NCBI GenBank assembly: GCA_041395625.1
Contig: JAWLAE010000004.1
Coordinates: forward strand, 251,459 to 315,458
DNA: 64,000 bases
Origin: CADEED01 sp041395625
GTDB lineage: Bacteria > Pseudomonadota > Gammaproteobacteria > Steroidobacterales > Steroidobacteraceae
Direction: 5' to 3'
Shown here piece by piece: positions 17,687-26,090 of this stretch (position 1 is its first letter; each line of letters opens with the position of its first letter). A program made the translations under genes and the position numbers. Under the pieces are notes generated by a model. It saw only the letters and a list, made by a program, of their open reading frames with translations, was not told the DNA's origin and made no database searches.

Positions 17687-17716
17687 TTGCATTTAAATAG
17701 ACCTACGTGTATACAT
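17687..17716 (+). promoter_or_regulatory. Promoter of the TonB receptor gene with overlapping operator
   Basis: A -35-like TTGCAT (17687-17692), a 17-base spacer and a -10-like TATACA (17710-17715) lie 80 bases before the receptor's start. The element GTGTATACAT (17707-17716), a variant of the TTGTNNACAA motif with a perfect TGTATACA core, covers the -10. A repressor bound there would block transcription. Hexamer and spacing are read directly; regulator identity is inferred. Confidence 0.55.
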
Positions 17717-17795
17717 GTCAAGCTTACGAGCATATGGATCGTCACCCGGCTGGGCGCCAAGGCCTCAGTCGTTCAAGACTAGGGGGAGGGGACAA

Positions 17796-20177
17796 ATGAA
17801 ATCGAGCCTGTACGTTTTCACAGCTCTGGCGGCAGGACTTGCCGCCAGCATCGCCGCGGCGCAGAACGCGCCCCCCGGCATTCAGGAGGTGATCGTCACC
17901 GCACGCAAGCAGGCGGAAAGCCTGCAAGACGTGCCGCTCTCGGTGCTGCCCATCAGCGGCGAGGCACTCCAGAAAGCGCGTATCGCGAGCATCACTGATA
18001 TTGCCAATGCGGTACCCGGCTTGCAGTACAACATCGGTACCGCATCCGACGCGGAAATCTTCCTGCGCGGCATTGGCTCGGACATCCAGAGCGCCGGTGC
18101 TGATCGCGCCATCGGTATCTTTGTGGATGGTGTTTACATGTCCCGTGCCACGGGCACGGCGATAGACCTCTACGATCTCGACCGAGTCGAGGTGCTGCGC
18201 GGACCCCAGAGTCTGCTGTTCGGCAAGAACGTCGTTGGTGGTCTCATTCACTATGTGACGCGCAAGCCCGGCGAAGAACCGCGGGTGACTTTCGAAGGCA
18301 CGGTGGGTAACTACGATGCGCTCGAAGTAAAGGGCAGCGCGAGCGGCCCGATCGCTGACGGAGTGTATGCAGGAATTTCCGCCAGCTCGCGACAACACAA
18401 CGGTTTTGCCGACATTACCGGTGGCGCGGCGAATGGCGGTGACGAAGAGGATCTCAACAGTACCGCAGTCCGCGGCCAGCTGCGCCTCAAGCCTAACGAC
18501 TCGCTCGACGTGCTGTTCGCGGCTGACTTTACTCGTCGCCGCGATGGCTCGCGCTGGGTCGATACGGTCATTGCCGGCGACAGTGAAGCTGTGACGTACA
18601 ATCGTTTCTTTGCGCCACCCATTGCAGGATTGCCGGGTTTCGTGTTGCCGAATCGCAATTCGGCCTTCAAGAATCCCGACCCGCGCAGCGGGCCGCGCAA
18701 CTTCGAGGGCTTCGCTGACACGCGCCTGTGGGGCCTCTCCGGCACGGTTGAATGGCAGCAGGACAGCATGACGTTGACGTCGATTACGGCCGTCCGTCAT
18801 GGCGAGATATCCACTCGTGAAAGCGGCGATGGCTACTTCTGGAATTTTCCCACCGATCCCGTGAACGGACTGCCGATCGTCACCGCGCCAGTTGCCGGCT
18901 CCGATGCCGTACCGCAGGACGCGATCGACTATCTGCGGCAGGTGCCGGACGACTACTTCGACAATAGCAAGAGCGACAAGGTCAAGCAGATTTCACAGGA
19001 ACTCACGCTTGCCAGCCGCGGCGACAATGCCTGGAACTGGCGCGCCGGCGCGTATTTCCTGCAAGAGGACATCGACCGCGACGAGGTCGTGAACTTCATT
19101 TTTCCGGATTTCGACACCATCACCGAGTACGCGTTTGCGATCGCTTTTGGTGGCCCGCCTGCCAATCCGATGGGCGGCACGAGCATCGGCATCACGCAGA
19201 CCAAGGCCAAGAACTACGGTCTGTTCGGCGAGGTCGGCTACGATTTCGCGAACAACTGGAGTCTCGATGTGGGACTGCGTTATGCGAGTGACCAGAAAGA
19301 CCTGACGGTGACGCGCGGTGGGACGCCGTACGACGGCGATTTCGTGAATGGGCCCTTCACGGCCAAGGCCGATGAATCCTGGTCGGAACTGTTGCCGTCG
19401 TTGTCACTCAGCTGGAAGCCGCTGGATTCGTCTACCTACTACTTCCACTATGCGCGAGGATACAAGGCCGGCGGTTGGAACGGCGAGAATGCGACGGCGG
19501 CAGACCTTGCCAGCGTCTCGTTCGCACCGGAGCTGGCAGACAACTTCGAGATCGGTGGCAAGTTCAATGCGCTGGACGGGCGGCTGCGCGCCAACGTGGC
19601 GGTCTATTTCAGCAAATATGAGGATCTGCAGATCCAGCAATTCCTGCTGGTCGATCCGATGTTCCCGCCGCAGAACATCATCACCAACTCCAAAGGTACT
19701 GAAGCCAAAGGACTCGAGCTCGACGTGCAGGCGCGACCGGCCGACTGGCTGGACTTGGGCCTCAACTACGCCTATACGGATTGCGAATTCACCAAGAGCG
19801 TGATCGTCGACTCCAACAATACGGATATCAAGGGCAACAAGTGCCGCCGCGCGCCCGAGAATGCGTTCAATGTGTCGGCGGAAGTACACGGCAACACCGC
19901 GACCGGCATGGGCTGGTTTGCGCGTGCCGACTACAACTGGACCGACGAGTACTTCTTCAACAACGTGAATGATCCGTTCACGAAGAACGACGCCGAGTCG
20001 AGCGTCAACGCCGCCATCGGCTTGACGTTTGCGGATGAAAAGCTGGGCGTGACCGTGTGGGGACGCAATCTCACCGACGAGCTGAACAATTCCACCTTGT
20101 TCGATCTGTTCGGTACGCTGTACGCCAATTACCAGCCGCCCCGAACTTTCGGTGTGACAGTTAGCTGGAAGCAGTAG
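17796..20177 (+). CDS. TonB-dependent outer-membrane receptor
   Basis: A 793-residue outer-membrane receptor. The signal peptide ends near AASIAAAQN, then the TonB box region and plug begin with IQEVIVTARKQAESLQDVP and the plug continues through FLRGIGS, VDGVYMSR and VEVLRGPQSLLFGKN. The beta-barrel occupies the remainder, with aromatic strand ends (SWKPLDSSTYYFHYARGYKAG) typical of the barrel; the last residues are VTVSWKQ rather than a terminal Phe. The ATG at 17796 follows a strong GGGGAGGGG site; the frame opens earlier at 17715 but inside the promoter. It presumably imports the island's substrate. Confidence 0.93.
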   Translation: MKSSLYVFTALAAGLAASIAAAQNAPPGIQEVIVTARKQAESLQDVPLSVLPISGEALQKARIASITDIANAVPGLQYNIGTASDAEIFLRGIGSDIQSAGADRAIGIFVDGVYMSRATGTAIDLYDLDRVEVLRGPQSLLFGKNVVGGLIHYVTRKPGEEPRVTFEGTVGNYDALEVKGSASGPIADGVYAGISASSRQHNGFADITGGAANGGDEEDLNSTAVRGQLRLKPNDSLDVLFAADFTRRRDGSRWVDTVIAGDSEAVTYNRFFAPPIAGLPGFVLPNRNSAFKNPDPRSGPRNFEGFADTRLWGLSGTVEWQQDSMTLTSITAVRHGEISTRESGDGYFWNFPTDPVNGLPIVTAPVAGSDAVPQDAIDYLRQVPDDYFDNSKSDKVKQISQELTLASRGDNAWNWRAGAYFLQEDIDRDEVVNFIFPDFDTITEYAFAIAFGGPPANPMGGTSIGITQTKAKNYGLFGEVGYDFANNWSLDVGLRYASDQKDLTVTRGGTPYDGDFVNGPFTAKADESWSELLPSLSLSWKPLDSSTYYFHYARGYKAGGWNGENATAADLASVSFAPELADNFEIGGKFNALDGRLRANVAVYFSKYEDLQIQQFLLVDPMFPPQNIITNSKGTEAKGLELDVQARPADWLDLGLNYAYTDCEFTKSVIVDSNNTDIKGNKCRRAPENAFNVSAEVHGNTATGMGWFARADYNWTDEYFFNNVNDPFTKNDAESSVNAAIGLTFADEKLGVTVWGRNLTDELNNSTLFDLFGTLYANYQPPRTFGVTVSWKQ

Positions 20178-20217
20178 CCTCCAGCCATTGCAGGATCGGT
20201 TCCATCAATAGAAGAGC

Positions 20218-20241
20218 GGGGCGCTGAGCGATCAGCGCCCC
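20218..20241. terminator. Bidirectional hairpin terminator
   Basis: A perfect 10-bp GC-rich stem (GGGGCGCTGA / TCAGCGCCCC) with a GCGA tetraloop lies between the convergent TonB receptor gene and the DapA-like gene, 40 bases after one stop and 4 bases from the other. There is only a short T-rich tail (GTTGTC), so termination strength is uncertain. Confidence 0.7.
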
Positions 20242-20245
20242 GTTG

Positions 20246-21169
20246 TCATGTGGGCTCCTCGAGTGGCGCGAAGTCACCGACCATCATGCCAAGCGTCTGC
20301 AGCATCGAACGGATCTCTGCGGCGGTCACACTGGTCAGGGGCGGACGCGGCGTGCGCCAACCTTCATCGCCGTGGATTTCCGCCAGCAAGGCCTTCACGC
20401 GACTCACAACCTGAGGTCCTTCAATCGCACTGCGGAGCTGCACGACCTTAGCTTGCAGTGCTGTCGCGCGTTCAGTCGTGCCGGCATTCAGGAGGCGACG
20501 AATGGCGCCGGGCTGCACGTTGGCCGTGGCGGAGATGCAACCCGCACCTCCGGCCGCCAGGAACTCTACCAAACGTGACTCGGTGGCGACGAATACCTCG
20601 AGCATTGGAAATTCACGCGTGATCGTCAGCGTATTCTCGAACACGCCGGAGCTGTCTTTGTAGCCGGCAATATTGTCGGGATAACGACGCAGCAGTTTGC
20701 CGGTGAGCGCTGGCGATATGCCGACGCCTGTCGTCTGCGGAAAGTGATACAGATAGATGCGCGAGTTCGGGCTCGCCAGACCATCAATGACACGGCAGTA
20801 GAACGCCTCGACACCCTCGTCCGCCACGCCTTTGAAGAAGAATGGCGGATGGATCAACGCGCCAGCGCAACCCATCGAGACGGCGTGATCGCTGAGTGCG
20901 ATGGTGTCCTCGATCGTGCAGCAGCCAGTACCGACGAGCAACCGTTGGGCCGGCACACCGGCGGCCACCAGATCCTCCAGAATTGCACGTCGCTCTGCAA
21001 AGGTGAGCGAGGCCGATTCGCCGGTCGAGCCAAACAGGACAGCGCCATCGCAACCGTTGTCCAGGAGCCACGCGAGATGCTCGCGCGTCCGCTGCCGGTC
21101 GACCTTCAGATCAGCGTTGAACGCCGTAGCCGTCGCAGCGACTACTTGTGCGAATGCCGCTCGTTTCAT
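20246..21169 (-). CDS. Dihydrodipicolinate synthase/N-acetylneuraminate lyase (DapA) family protein
   Basis: A 307-residue class I aldolase/lyase of the DapA fold. The Schiff-base lysine is Lys171 in GYKDSSG, the usual Tyr is Tyr141 in IYLYHFPQTTGVG, and the pyruvate-binding motif appears as FGSTGESASL at about residues 46-55. Members cleave or form bonds beside a 2-oxo acid. It is divergent from a GntR regulator, with operator-like sites between, so it is probably induced by the island's substrate. It is unlikely to be the housekeeping DapA, given its context. It may handle a 2-oxo acid branch of aromatic breakdown, but the exact reaction is unknown. Confidence 0.82.
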   Translation of the reverse strand: MKRAAFAQVVAATATAFNADLKVDRQRTREHLAWLLDNGCDGAVLFGSTGESASLTFAERRAILEDLVAAGVPAQRLLVGTGCCTIEDTIALSDHAVSMGCAGALIHPPFFFKGVADEGVEAFYCRVIDGLASPNSRIYLYHFPQTTGVGISPALTGKLLRRYPDNIAGYKDSSGVFENTLTITREFPMLEVFVATESRLVEFLAAGGAGCISATANVQPGAIRRLLNAGTTERATALQAKVVQLRSAIEGPQVVSRVKALLAEIHGDEGWRTPRPPLTSVTAAEIRSMLQTLGMMVGDFAPLEEPT

Positions 21170-21218
21170 GTGTCATCCAACCTATTGGGCGCATTTCATG
21201 TGTACGTAAGCGTGATGA

Positions 21219-21228
21219 TTGTACACAA
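21219..21228. promoter_or_regulatory. TTGTNNACAA operator site 1
   Basis: TTGTACACAA, an inverted repeat with four-base arms (TTGT/ACAA), in the intergenic region between the divergent DapA-like and GntR genes. On the minus strand it contains a TACAAT hexamer that can serve as the -10 of the DapA-like gene. It has the GT/AC half-site layout expected for GntR-family regulators. Confidence 0.6.
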
Positions 21229-21254
21229 ATTAATCAGCTTTTCGCGGGCCGCTG

Positions 21255-21264
21255 TCGTACACGA
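21255..21264. promoter_or_regulatory. Degenerate operator site 2 (TCGTACACGA)
   Basis: An inverted repeat with arms TCGT/ACGA and the same central AC as sites 1 and 3, differing from them only at the second base of each arm in a symmetrical way. It lies between the two stronger sites in the GntR/DapA-like intergenic region. A weaker binding site is a reasonable inference. Confidence 0.4.
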
Positions 21265-21313
21265 TCAAGAAATGGGCACGTCGACAGGTAATCGAAGCTA
21301 GTAATGGCCCATT

Positions 21314-21323
21314 TTGTACACAA
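21314..21323. promoter_or_regulatory. TTGTNNACAA operator site 3 at the GntR promoter
   Basis: TTGTACACAA inside a longer symmetrical context, TTTTGT-AC-ACAAAA (21312-21325). It sits about 50 bases upstream of the GntR start and at the -35 side of a possible -10 TACAAT (21339-21344), which suggests autoregulation. Confidence 0.6.
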
Positions 21324-21374
21324 AAAAAACCGATCGCGTACAATATCTCGCCACATATATCGCCAACCAAGAGC

Positions 21375-22058
21375 GTGCCTCCAGTGTCCGGAACGATTGC
21401 AGAACAGATCTATGAACACCTGGTCGACCAGATCATCGCGGGCGAGATAAAGCCCGGCCAGCGAGTCGAAGAACAAGCTGTGGCGACCCAATTCGGTGTA
21501 TCCCGTACGCCGGTTCGTGATGCGTTGCGACAGCTGGCGGGCACTGGCCTGGTTGAGTTTCGCCCAAATCGTGGTGTGACGGTGGTCGATCTGAAGTTCG
21601 ATGAACTGGGCGAGATGTTCGAAGCCCTGGGCGAGTTGGAGGCCCTCTGCGCGAAGATGTCGGCCGAGCGCATGACGCAGTTGGAGCGGACCGCGCTAGC
21701 CAAGCTGCATGCCGAAGCGGCAAGCGCAGTCGCGACTGCCGACGAGACTCGTTACGGTGAGCTGAACAATCGCCTGCACCAGATGATCTACCAAGGTGCG
21801 CACAACGACAGCATCACGGGAATCACCGAGAATTTCCGGCGACGCATCATGCCGTTCCGGTCGTTCGCTGGCACAGTGAAGCATCGGATGGAAGCATCGA
21901 ATGCCGAGCACGAGGGGCTCGTGTCGGCAATTCTCAAAGGAGATCCGGAACAGGCGTATGAGGCAATGCGCAGCCACGTCGCGAAGGCCAGCCTGACCGT
22001 GATCGAAGTCATGCGCGATCGCGAGCAGGCATCCCGCAAGGCTGTGGCCAGTCGTTAG
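21375..22058 (+). CDS. GntR-family transcriptional regulator, FCD subfamily
   Basis: A 227-residue regulator. The N-terminal winged helix-turn-helix spans about residues 5-72, with the typical EEQAVATQFGVSRTPVRDALRQLAGTGLVEF. The C-terminal FCD ligand domain has the expected His residues (NNRLHQM, NAEHEGL, MRSHVAKA) that bind a metal and an organic acid effector. The start is a GTG at 21375. Operator-like repeats flank it, and the same motif appears at other promoters of the catabolic island, so it is the best candidate for the island's repressor. It ends 4 bases from the convergent kynureninase gene. Confidence 0.93.
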   Translation: MPPVSGTIAEQIYEHLVDQIIAGEIKPGQRVEEQAVATQFGVSRTPVRDALRQLAGTGLVEFRPNRGVTVVDLKFDELGEMFEALGELEALCAKMSAERMTQLERTALAKLHAEAASAVATADETRYGELNNRLHQMIYQGAHNDSITGITENFRRRIMPFRSFAGTVKHRMEASNAEHEGLVSAILKGDPEQAYEAMRSHVAKASLTVIEVMRDREQASRKAVASR

Positions 22059-22062
22059 TAGA

Positions 22063-23367
22063 CTACGTCACTCGACTACGGAGCGTGTATTCGTGCGCTT
22101 GCCAGGCGCCAGTGCTCATGATTTCAGCGAGCACGTCCACGGCATTCCAGACGTCTCGATAGCTAGTGTAGAGCGGCGTCAGCCCAAAGCGCATGATATC
22201 GGGCGCACGGAAATCGCCAATCACGTTGCGACGTACGAGCGCCTGCATGATCGCGTAGCCTTCGCTGTGGCGTAGTGCGACATGCGAACCACGCGGCGCA
22301 GGTGGATCGGGAATTACTTCTTCGAGACCGAAGCCCGCGCATTTTTGTTCGATGAGGTCGAAGAACAGGCTGCTGAGGCACTGCGATTTCAGCTGCACTT
22401 CGTTCATATCGAGATCGTCGAACAGATCGAGCGCCGCATCGAGAGCGAGTAGCCCTATGACCGGCCCGGTCCCCGTCAGCATGCGGCGCATCCCTGCCGC
22501 GGGCTCGAAGTCATCGGCAAAGTCGAATGGTCGCGCGTCTCCCCACCAGCCCACCAGTCCCGGATGCATTGCGTCATGATGGCGCCGTGCAGCGTAAATA
22601 AAGGCCGGTGAGCCCGGCCCACCATTGAGATACTTGTAGGTGCAGCCGATGGCGAAATCCGCCTTGCATGCATCGAGTGCCAGCGGCACGGCGCCCACGC
22701 TATGCGACAGATCCCAAACGATGAGCGCGCCTGCGGCGTGCGCGCGAGCCGTGATCGCAGCCATGTCGAACATCGCCGCGTCTTTGTAATGCACATGGGT
22801 CAGTACGACGACGGCCGTGTCCTCGTCGATTGCGTCGCTGATGCGCTGTCGATCGACTGCGACGAACTCGGTTCCGCCGCGTGACATCTGCGCGATACCC
22901 TGCAGTACATAGGCGTCGGTCGGAAAATTGCCGCGTTCGGTCAGAATGCGGCGGCGGTCTGGCCGCAGGGAACGCGCTGCGCAGGCAACTTTGAACAGGT
23001 TGACCGATGTGCTGTCCGCAACAGTAACCTCGTCAGCACCAGCCCCGAGAATCCGCGCCAGGCGCGCGCCGATTCGTTCCGGCAGTGCGAACCAGTCATG
23101 CAGATTCCAACTGCGGATAAGGTCGACTCCCCATTCGATATCGATCAGATGTTGCACGCGTGCGCGCACACCGGGTTGCATGGGTCCAAGTGAATTGCCA
23201 CACAGATAGATTGTGCCGACCGGCAGCTGGAACGCTTCGCGCCGCGCGGCCAGCGGATCATGGGCATCGAGTGCCTGCACATCGCCGATGGCCCACAGCC
23301 GCCGGGCTTGTCGCGCGCTTGGAGGCCGGGACGCCATCGGGGCATGGAAATTCGAGCTAGGTACCAT
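22063..23367 (-). CDS. kynU: Kynureninase
   Basis: A 434-residue PLP-dependent hydrolase that releases alanine from kynurenine or 3-hydroxykynurenine to give anthranilate or 3-hydroxyanthranilate. Diagnostic blocks are YLCGNSLGPMQP near the N-terminus, VWDLSHSVGAVPL with the PLP-binding Asp and the following His, and GCTYKYLNGGPGSPAF with the Schiff-base Lys245. Length fits the family. Starts at 23367 (ATG) and 23337 (MASRPP) are both possible; the frame continues to 23406, but that runs into the operator region. It feeds the 3-hydroxyanthranilate dioxygenase of the same island. Confidence 0.95.
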   Translation of the reverse strand: MVPSSNFHAPMASRPPSARQARRLWAIGDVQALDAHDPLAARREAFQLPVGTIYLCGNSLGPMQPGVRARVQHLIDIEWGVDLIRSWNLHDWFALPERIGARLARILGAGADEVTVADSTSVNLFKVACAARSLRPDRRRILTERGNFPTDAYVLQGIAQMSRGGTEFVAVDRQRISDAIDEDTAVVVLTHVHYKDAAMFDMAAITARAHAAGALIVWDLSHSVGAVPLALDACKADFAIGCTYKYLNGGPGSPAFIYAARRHHDAMHPGLVGWWGDARPFDFADDFEPAAGMRRMLTGTGPVIGLLALDAALDLFDDLDMNEVQLKSQCLSSLFFDLIEQKCAGFGLEEVIPDPPAPRGSHVALRHSEGYAIMQALVRRNVIGDFRAPDIMRFGLTPLYTSYRDVWNAVDVLAEIMSTGAWQAHEYTLRSRVT

Positions 23368-23396
23368 CAGGCATAAAGAATACCTCACAGTACCAT

Positions 23397-23406
23397 ATGT
23401 ACACAA
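23397..23406. promoter_or_regulatory. TTGTNNACAA-like operator upstream of kynureninase
   Basis: ATGTACACAA lies 30 bases upstream of the kynureninase start and differs from the GntR-region sites at one base. The strip around it (about 23393-23430) is much more AT-rich than the neighbouring DNA, as expected of a promoter. The rest of the gap to the next gene at 23651 shows no recognisable feature. Confidence 0.5.
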
Positions 23407-23650
23407 TTACTCTATTTTGTATTTTATCCGTGCGGCCCGCCTCTGGCGTTGAAGCGGCTTAGCCCTTGTGCTGGGGCCGCCGGTTCTGATGGCGCAGTTG
23501 GCACCGGTGGTTGAGCGTCCTGATTGAGGTCACGCGTAGAGGGCAGTCTCGACAGGCTATCCAACCGCGTGCAAGTCTAGTTGCGCATGATCGATCGCAT
23601 CGGCAGGTGCGGCTTGCTTAATTCAGCCGGCTAATAAGGATGACCGTGAA

Positions 23651-24505
23651 ATGAAGTGGTTCAAACGAATCCTGGCTGGACTCGCGGTGCTGCTCGTGGG
23701 CATGGTGATTTGGCTCGGTGCGTCTACGAGTGGTGCCTTTCACACGCCAACGTCGCTGCATGAGCTGGCCCCTTTCCAGGCAACACCCGGTTCGGTTCTG
23801 GTGGTTGGCGGAACCCAAAACCTGGGGCTGCAGATCGTGCGGGAACTGCAGCAGCGCGGGCAATCCGTGACAGCCGCCGTGCGTGCGACCTCCAACACGT
23901 CGGCCCTCGATGCGCTCGGCGTAGAGGAGGTCGTGTTCGACGCGATGGATGCGGAAGCGGTGCGCGACGCGATCACGCCGGGCCGATTCTCCGCGGTGGT
24001 ATCCACTATGGGCACATCCGCCCGCGATCTGCCCGCGCGACGCAGCCTCTGGCGTGTTCTTCTAGAAGGGCGCGCCAAAGTTGATCCCGCGATCCGGCCG
24101 GACTACGTGGGCAATCGCAACATCATGGATGCGGCCAAGGCGGCCGGCGTGCGGCGTTTCGTGTTCGTCACGGTGATCGGTGCCGGCGACTCCCGCGACG
24201 CGGCGCCATCGATGGCGCGGCGCGCGCTCGGCGACATCATCCCGCTGAAGGAGAAGGCTGAGGATCATCTGCGCGCGAGTGGACTCGACTACACGATTAT
24301 TCGCCCCGGGGGTCTCGGACGCAACGATCTCGCCGCGACGGGTACCGCGCGCCTCACCGAAGACGCGGACTCGTTCAGCTACATCGCGCGAGCAGATCTG
24401 GCGCCGCTGGTGGTGGACGCGCTCGGCGATCCTTCGACCATTGCTCGCACCTTCACCGCGTATGACCGATCGCGACTGAACTTCTGGAATATTCTCAGCG
24501 ACTGA
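23651..24505 (+). CDS. NAD(P)-binding NmrA/SDR-like protein with membrane anchor
   Basis: A 284-residue protein with an N-terminal hydrophobic anchor (residues about 8-25, LAGLAVLLVGMVIWLG), then a Rossmann fold with VLVVGGTQNLGLQIVREL as the dinucleotide-binding loop. It lacks a clear YxxxK catalytic pair, as is usual for atypical SDR/NmrA-like proteins. The C-terminal half has DYTIIRPGGLGR, a typical substrate-side motif. It is followed after 10 bases by a Tat-exported amine oxidase and probably co-transcribed. The catalytic role is unknown. Confidence 0.78.
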   Translation: MKWFKRILAGLAVLLVGMVIWLGASTSGAFHTPTSLHELAPFQATPGSVLVVGGTQNLGLQIVRELQQRGQSVTAAVRATSNTSALDALGVEEVVFDAMDAEAVRDAITPGRFSAVVSTMGTSARDLPARRSLWRVLLEGRAKVDPAIRPDYVGNRNIMDAAKAAGVRRFVFVTVIGAGDSRDAAPSMARRALGDIIPLKEKAEDHLRASGLDYTIIRPGGLGRNDLAATGTARLTEDADSFSYIARADLAPLVVDALGDPSTIARTFTAYDRSRLNFWNILSD

Positions 24506-24515
24506 CTGGGCGCTC

Positions 24516-25976
24516 ATGTTGAAGCACCACAACAAGAATATCAGCCGGCGTGGATTCAACGTTGCTCTGGCGTCGTCGCTGGTCGGGTCGGTGTTTGCTC
24601 GGCCGGCCGTTGCGACCGACAGTGCTGATGTCATTGTCGTCGGCGCGGGTCTCGCGGGCCTGAATGCTGCGTTGATCCTCGAAGAGCAGGGCATGAGTGT
24701 GATCGTACTGGAGGCGGCGGACTATGTCGGCGGGCGGACGAGAACATTCGACCTGCCGGTCGGGCCTACCAACGCAGGCGGCCAGACAGTTGGGCCCTTG
24801 TACGGTCGCCTGCGCGATCTGATCGCGCGTTTGCGAGTGCCGCTGGTATCGGTTGGTCCAAGTTCGAAGATGGGCATCTATATCAACAGCAGCTTGATGC
24901 CGTCGTCAGATTGGTCCGGCTCCAAAGCGAACAGGACAGTGGGGCCCGAGCGATCTATACAGCCCGGCGCGCTGGAGTTTTTCTATTTGACGCGCGATAA
25001 CCCACTGCCGGATCCAGCCAGCTGGATTCGGCCGGAATTTGCGCAGTACGACGTGCCGCTGAGCGCCTATCTGCAGCAGCTGGGAGCTTCTGACGAGGCG
25101 AGGCGTCTCATCAATGTTTCGATCAACGCCTTCGATCTATCGTCGTGCTCGGCGCTCGGCTATCTGCGTGATATCAGGATCATTCAGTCGTCCATCAAGA
25201 GCCCTGGCACGAAGACTAGGTCAACGTACGATGCTGGCGGCGCCTCCAACGAAATTGCCGGTGGCACGCAGCGCCTGCCCGAAGCGATGGCGCGTGCACT
25301 GAAACACGAGGTTCGTCTCAACCAGGAAGTCGCGTCGGTCGACATGGCGGGGAACAGCGTCGAGGTGACAACGATGGATGGCAATCGCTATCGTGGCAAG
25401 TATGCGATCGCTGCGCTGCCTCTCTCGGCGCTCAGAAATATCGACATCTATCCCAACTTCAGCGGTGCGCAACTCGATGTCGTGCACCGATCTGCGCACG
25501 GCAACACATTGCGCGTGTTCATGGAACACAGTGCGCCATTCTGGGAGTCCGATATCGGGGAAGCGGGGCTCTTCACCGATACGGCACTCGAGCGGGTTTT
25601 CGCGCACAAGAACGAGTCAGGTGAGGTGTATGTCATCGACTGCTGGGTCAACGGAAACGCTGCTAACCGCCTGGATCAGATGCCCACCGCGGCAGTCGGC
25701 GAGTTCGTCGTTGCCCAACTGGCGCGCATTCGTCCGTCGACCAAAGGGCGTTTGCAAGTCCTGAAGGTGCATTCCTGGGCCAAACACTCCGCGTCCAGTT
25801 GCTGCCGTCACGTATTCAATGCGGGGGAGGTCGGGCCGTGGGCCGGCGTGGTTGCTACGCCTCACAGGCGACTACATCTGGCGGGCGAGCAGACGCGCAG
25901 CCTTGACAGTGGTATGGAGGCGGCCGCTGAGACCGGTGAGCGCGCAGCGCTCGAGATACTCGCCCGCGAGAGCTAG
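24516..25976 (+). CDS. Flavin-containing amine oxidase with Tat-type leader
   Basis: A 486-residue FAD enzyme. The leader contains ISRRGFN followed by a hydrophobic stretch ending ARPAVA, consistent with Tat export of a folded flavoprotein. The FAD-binding motif VVGAGLAGLNAALILEEQG is followed by VGGRTRTF, and the C-terminal flavin-contact motif LAGEQTRSLDSGMEAA is intact. Members oxidise amines to aldehydes or imines with hydrogen peroxide. The substrate cannot be told from sequence; an aromatic amine or amino acid fits the neighbourhood. It is paired with the NmrA-like gene just upstream. Confidence 0.87.
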   Translation: MLKHHNKNISRRGFNVALASSLVGSVFARPAVATDSADVIVVGAGLAGLNAALILEEQGMSVIVLEAADYVGGRTRTFDLPVGPTNAGGQTVGPLYGRLRDLIARLRVPLVSVGPSSKMGIYINSSLMPSSDWSGSKANRTVGPERSIQPGALEFFYLTRDNPLPDPASWIRPEFAQYDVPLSAYLQQLGASDEARRLINVSINAFDLSSCSALGYLRDIRIIQSSIKSPGTKTRSTYDAGGASNEIAGGTQRLPEAMARALKHEVRLNQEVASVDMAGNSVEVTTMDGNRYRGKYAIAALPLSALRNIDIYPNFSGAQLDVVHRSAHGNTLRVFMEHSAPFWESDIGEAGLFTDTALERVFAHKNESGEVYVIDCWVNGNAANRLDQMPTAAVGEFVVAQLARIRPSTKGRLQVLKVHSWAKHSASSCCRHVFNAGEVGPWAGVVATPHRRLHLAGEQTRSLDSGMEAAAETGERAALEILARES

Positions 25977-26025
25977 CGCTCGTCGGCGTGCCCGCGGCCA
26001 TTTGCAGGGCCGCAGGCTGGAAAAC

Positions 26026-26045
26026 TCAAATGTCCGGACATTTGA
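26026..26045. promoter_or_regulatory. Perfect 20-bp palindrome upstream of the MmgE/PrpD operon
   Basis: The sequence TCAAATGTCC-GGACATTTGA is a perfect 20-bp inverted repeat. It lies 45 bases upstream of the GTG start of the MmgE/PrpD gene and 50 bases after the amine oxidase stop. A perfect palindrome of this length is a strong candidate for a dimeric regulator's operator. The regulator is not identifiable from this window. Confidence 0.7.
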
Positions 26046-26090
26046 CGGTACACTCGGGGGCAGGTTCTGTCGCCTCCGCAAGGTTCTGCC

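Noticed and set aside
17742..18800. A 352-codon minus-strand open frame opposite the TonB receptor plug
   Set aside because: The opposite strand codes clearly for a TonB receptor; the shadow lacks a ribosome site, motifs or plausible composition.
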